Assembly (NCBI RefSeq): GCF_000633395.1
Contig: NZ_AYMU01000037.1
Span: forward strand, 1-64,000
Source: Pseudomonas sp. PH1b
GTDB taxonomy: Bacteria > Pseudomonadota > Gammaproteobacteria > Pseudomonadales > Pseudomonadaceae
DNA length: 64,000 nucleotides
Direction: 5' to 3'
Below, one piece after another: positions 60,843 through 64,000 of the stretch. Numbering within the stretch: position 1 is the first letter of the stretch; each line of letters begins with the position of its first letter. The position numbers and the translations under genes are program-made. The notes beneath the pieces were generated by a model that saw only the letters and a list, made by a program, of their open reading frames with translations, was not told where the DNA came from and did not search any database.

Positions 60843-61634
60843 TCAGGCCGCCTTGGGTTTTGGCGGAAACTTGGGAGCGTGCAGGCCCAGCTGCATGCCC
60901 TGGTGGACCAGGGCCATGATGTCTTCATGGGCCAGATCGAACAGGCGCTTGAGATTGGGCAGGGTGAAATAGATCGGCTGCAGGATGTCGATGCGATACG
61001 GCGTGCGCATGGCTTCCAGCGGGTCGAAGGCCTGGTGCTCCGGCTCTTCGGACAGGCTGTACACCGTCTCCTTGGGCGAGGACAGGATGCCGCCGCCATA
61101 GATGCGCCGCCCGGCCGGGGTGTCCACCAGGCCGAACTCGATGGTCATCCAGTACAGGCGCGCCAGGTACACCCGTTCTTCCTTGGTGGCTTGCAGGCCG
61201 AGCTTGCCGTAGGTGTGGGTGAATTCGGCGAACCAGGGGTTGGTCAGCAGCGGGCAGTGACCAAAGATCTCGTGAAAGATGTCCGGTTCCTGCAGGTAGT
61301 CCAGCTCTTCGCGGGTACGGATGAAGGTGGCCACCGGAAAGCGTTTGCTGGCCAGCAGTTCGAAAAAGGTCTGGAAGGGAATCAGTGCCGGAACCCGGGC
61401 TACTTGCCAGCCGGTGGTCTCGCCCAGCACCTTGTTGATTTCACCCAATTGGGGAATGCGGTCGTGGGGCAGTCCGAGCTTGTCGATGCCGTCCAGGTAC
61501 TCCTGGCACGCCCGGCCCTCGATCACTTTCAGCTGGCGTGTGATCAGGGTGTTCCACACCGCGTGTTCTTCGGGTGGATAGTCGATAAAACCTTGCGCGT
61601 CGGGCTCGCGGGCCACGTACTGCGTCTGCTTCAT
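60843..61634 (-). CDS. phhA: Phenylalanine-4-hydroxylase PhhA
   Basis: A 263-residue non-haem iron, pterin-dependent hydroxylase that converts Phe to Tyr. The iron ligands are H121 and H126 (FHEIFGHCPLL) and E166 (TIEFGLVD). The DNA opens with an ATG and a CAGGAG site. It is the first gene of the phhABC operon and is divergent from phhR, with a PhhR box in between. Confidence 0.97.
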   Translation of the reverse strand: MKQTQYVAREPDAQGFIDYPPEEHAVWNTLITRQLKVIEGRACQEYLDGIDKLGLPHDRIPQLGEINKVLGETTGWQVARVPALIPFQTFFELLASKRFPVATFIRTREELDYLQEPDIFHEIFGHCPLLTNPWFAEFTHTYGKLGLQATKEERVYLARLYWMTIEFGLVDTPAGRRIYGGGILSSPKETVYSLSEEPEHQAFDPLEAMRTPYRIDILQPIYFTLPNLKRLFDLAHEDIMALVHQGMQLGLHAPKFPPKPKAA

Positions 61635-61940
61635 GCTGCTCTCCTGCCAGGGGATGCGTTCTTGTTATGTGTGACCCCAGTGATACCCCAGGGTGCGACG
61701 CTTTGCAGCAGGTGAATGGGGTGGGAGAGTGCCCGAGGGGCGCCGTTTCGTAAACTTATCGTTACGTTTTGCCGTGGGTTGCTGGGTTGTTCTGGGTTTG
61801 CTGGTTTGAAAAAGCCCTGTGCTGTCACATAATCTTGACGATTATCTGCGCCACCCTGCAAAAAGTTCGCAGGTATCGATGTCAAAAGCGTCGATTTGCG
61901 GCGCTTATGCCCTCTCAAATCCGTATCGGGCCTTTTTCTC
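61635..61940. promoter_or_regulatory. Divergent phhA-phhR control region
   Basis: A 306-bp gap holding one PhhR/TyrR box (listed separately). I searched the phhA side for a sigma-54 GG-N10-GC element; the only one is a poor match (GGCGCCCCTCGGGC), so sigma-70-type transcription looks more likely. No other gene is present. Confidence 0.6.
61749..61766. promoter_or_regulatory. TyrR/PhhR-type box
   Basis: CGTAAA-CTTATC-GTTACG agrees with the TyrR/PhhR pattern TGTAAA-N6-TTTACA at 9 of 12 positions and is an exact CGTAA/TTACG palindrome. It is 115 bp upstream of phhA and 175 bp upstream of phhR. Confidence 0.65.
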
Positions 61941-63509
<1,569 letters not shown>

Positions 63510-63634
63510 CCAAGACTCTGCTGGTGCGCTGTGAGGCCCCTCTCGTCGCTCATGGTGTCTCGGTCCTCGCGGTGGGAGGGCCCGGCGTCGTTTTGGGGAA
63601 TGGCCGTGAGCGGGTTGGCCGTTGCTTGCCGTAA

Positions 63635-63656
63635 GCGGCATAAGGCCGCCGTTTTT
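63635..63656 (+). terminator. Likely terminator after phhR
   Basis: GCGGC (63635-63639) pairs with GCCGC (63645-63649) over a 5-nt loop, followed by CGTTTTT. The stem is short but the T-run is good. Confidence 0.6.
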
Positions 63657-63737
63657 CCGTCTCTCACCCGGTTTGCAGTTTCTCCGCTGGCAAGGCAAAG
63701 CCCTGTGCTGACTGGGGATTAATGCCGCTGCGAAAAG

Positions 63738-63754
63738 TTGGTGCGCTTATTGCT
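63738..63754 (+). promoter_or_regulatory. Sigma-54 promoter of the flgF operon
   Basis: TTGG-TGCG-CTTA-TTGCT has the invariant GG and GC exactly 10 nt apart, as the -24/-12 sigma-54 promoter requires. The -24 half reads TTGGTGCG against TTGGCACG. It lies 56 bp upstream of the flgF start, and FleQ/FleR-dependent flagellar operons use such promoters. Confidence 0.75.
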
Positions 63755-63809
63755 TGTGGCATCGCAGTACAGCGGTGGACGGCAAACGTCCGGCAGATGA
63801 GGAACGATT

Positions 63810-64000
63810 GTGGACAAGTACCTTTATTTGGCAATGACCGGCGCCAGCCAGAATGCCCTGGCGCAAAAGGCCCATGCCAACAATCTGGCGAACATCTCCA
63901 CCAATGGTTTTCAGCGCGACCTGGAGCAGGCCCGTGCGATGCCGGTGTTTGGTGACAGTTTTCCGGCGCGAGCCTTTGCCATGGGCGAGCGCCCGGCAAC
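63810..64000 (+). CDS. flgF: Flagellar basal-body rod protein FlgF (partial, start only)
   Basis: The first 63 residues of a proximal-rod protein, continuing beyond the window. The sequence MDKYLYLAMTGASQNALAQK and the rod signature HANNLANISTNGFQRD are diagnostic of FlgF. The start is a GTG at 63810 with GAGGAA before it. A sigma-54 promoter lies 56 bp upstream, so this is probably the first gene of a flgFGHIJ-type operon. Confidence 0.93.
   Translation, partial: MDKYLYLAMTGASQNALAQKAHANNLANISTNGFQRDLEQARAMPVFGDSFPARAFAMGERPA

Noticed and set aside
61635..61800. Sigma-54 promoter for phhA
   Set aside because: The only GG-N10-GC on the minus strand (GGCGCCCCTCGGGC) lacks the TTGC context, and PhhR has an altered GAFTGA motif.

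Overview
This is a 64 kb stretch of a GC-rich Pseudomonas chromosome, most like the P. fluorescens group. The evidence is gene content and gene order: a guanidinobutyrase locus beside a PA1414-type small gene, a recQ / MarR / plpD block, a cpxR-like / septation / scpAB / rluB block, and an aroP / arfB / phhCBA / phhR block running into flgF. I see no rRNA, tRNA, insertion sequence, prophage or CRISPR array.

Layout. 0-9 kb: an AraC fragment, a DUF899 protein, a DUF6279 lipoprotein, a TorF-type porin, a CvfB-type S1 protein, two transporters and a PtrR-type LysR regulator. 8.9-14.3 kb: a PA1414-like small gene, two tandem acyl-carrier-like small proteins, a Na+/solute symporter, two uncharacterised small ORFs, gbuA and divergent gbuR. 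15-30 kb: a type I secretion operon (outer-membrane, ABC and adaptor genes) divergent from a giant LapA/MapA-type adhesin of about 3,112 residues. The adhesin has an N-terminal retention module with a TAAG protease site, seven 246-residue repeats plus a decayed eighth, a von Willebrand A domain and RTX repeats. 30-43 kb: DUF454 and YecA proteins, recQ, a MarR regulator, the type Vd lipase plpD, a selenoprotein-W-like protein, EamA and AraC genes, an LpxH-like phosphoesterase, an HD protein, a Mpo1-like protein, another AraC gene and trkH. 43-53 kb: a nitroreductase, a Cpx-like two-component set with a Spy-like periplasmic protein, YciI, YciB, a PHP nuclease, YciO, scpA, scpB, a DUF1289 protein and rluB. 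53-64 kb: a 45-residue peptide gene followed by an M29-like enzyme, aroP with a possible Phe/Trp leader peptide, arfB, an MFS transporter, two small genes, phhC-phhB-phhA, divergent phhR, and the first codons of flgF.

How they work together. gbuA, the symporter and gbuR form a unit for guanidino-compound use. The type I secretion operon most likely exports the divergent adhesin, and two overlapping FleQ-like boxes between them suggest c-di-GMP control. aroP imports aromatic amino acids and phhABC degrades phenylalanine and tyrosine under PhhR. The most notable unexplained element is the 45-residue peptide gene, a strong hairpin and an M29-like enzyme gene at 53.1-54.3 kb, an arrangement that resembles a minimal peptide-modification locus. 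Second is the tandem pair of ACP-like proteins at 9.1-9.7 kb, only one of which has a serine at the usual attachment position.
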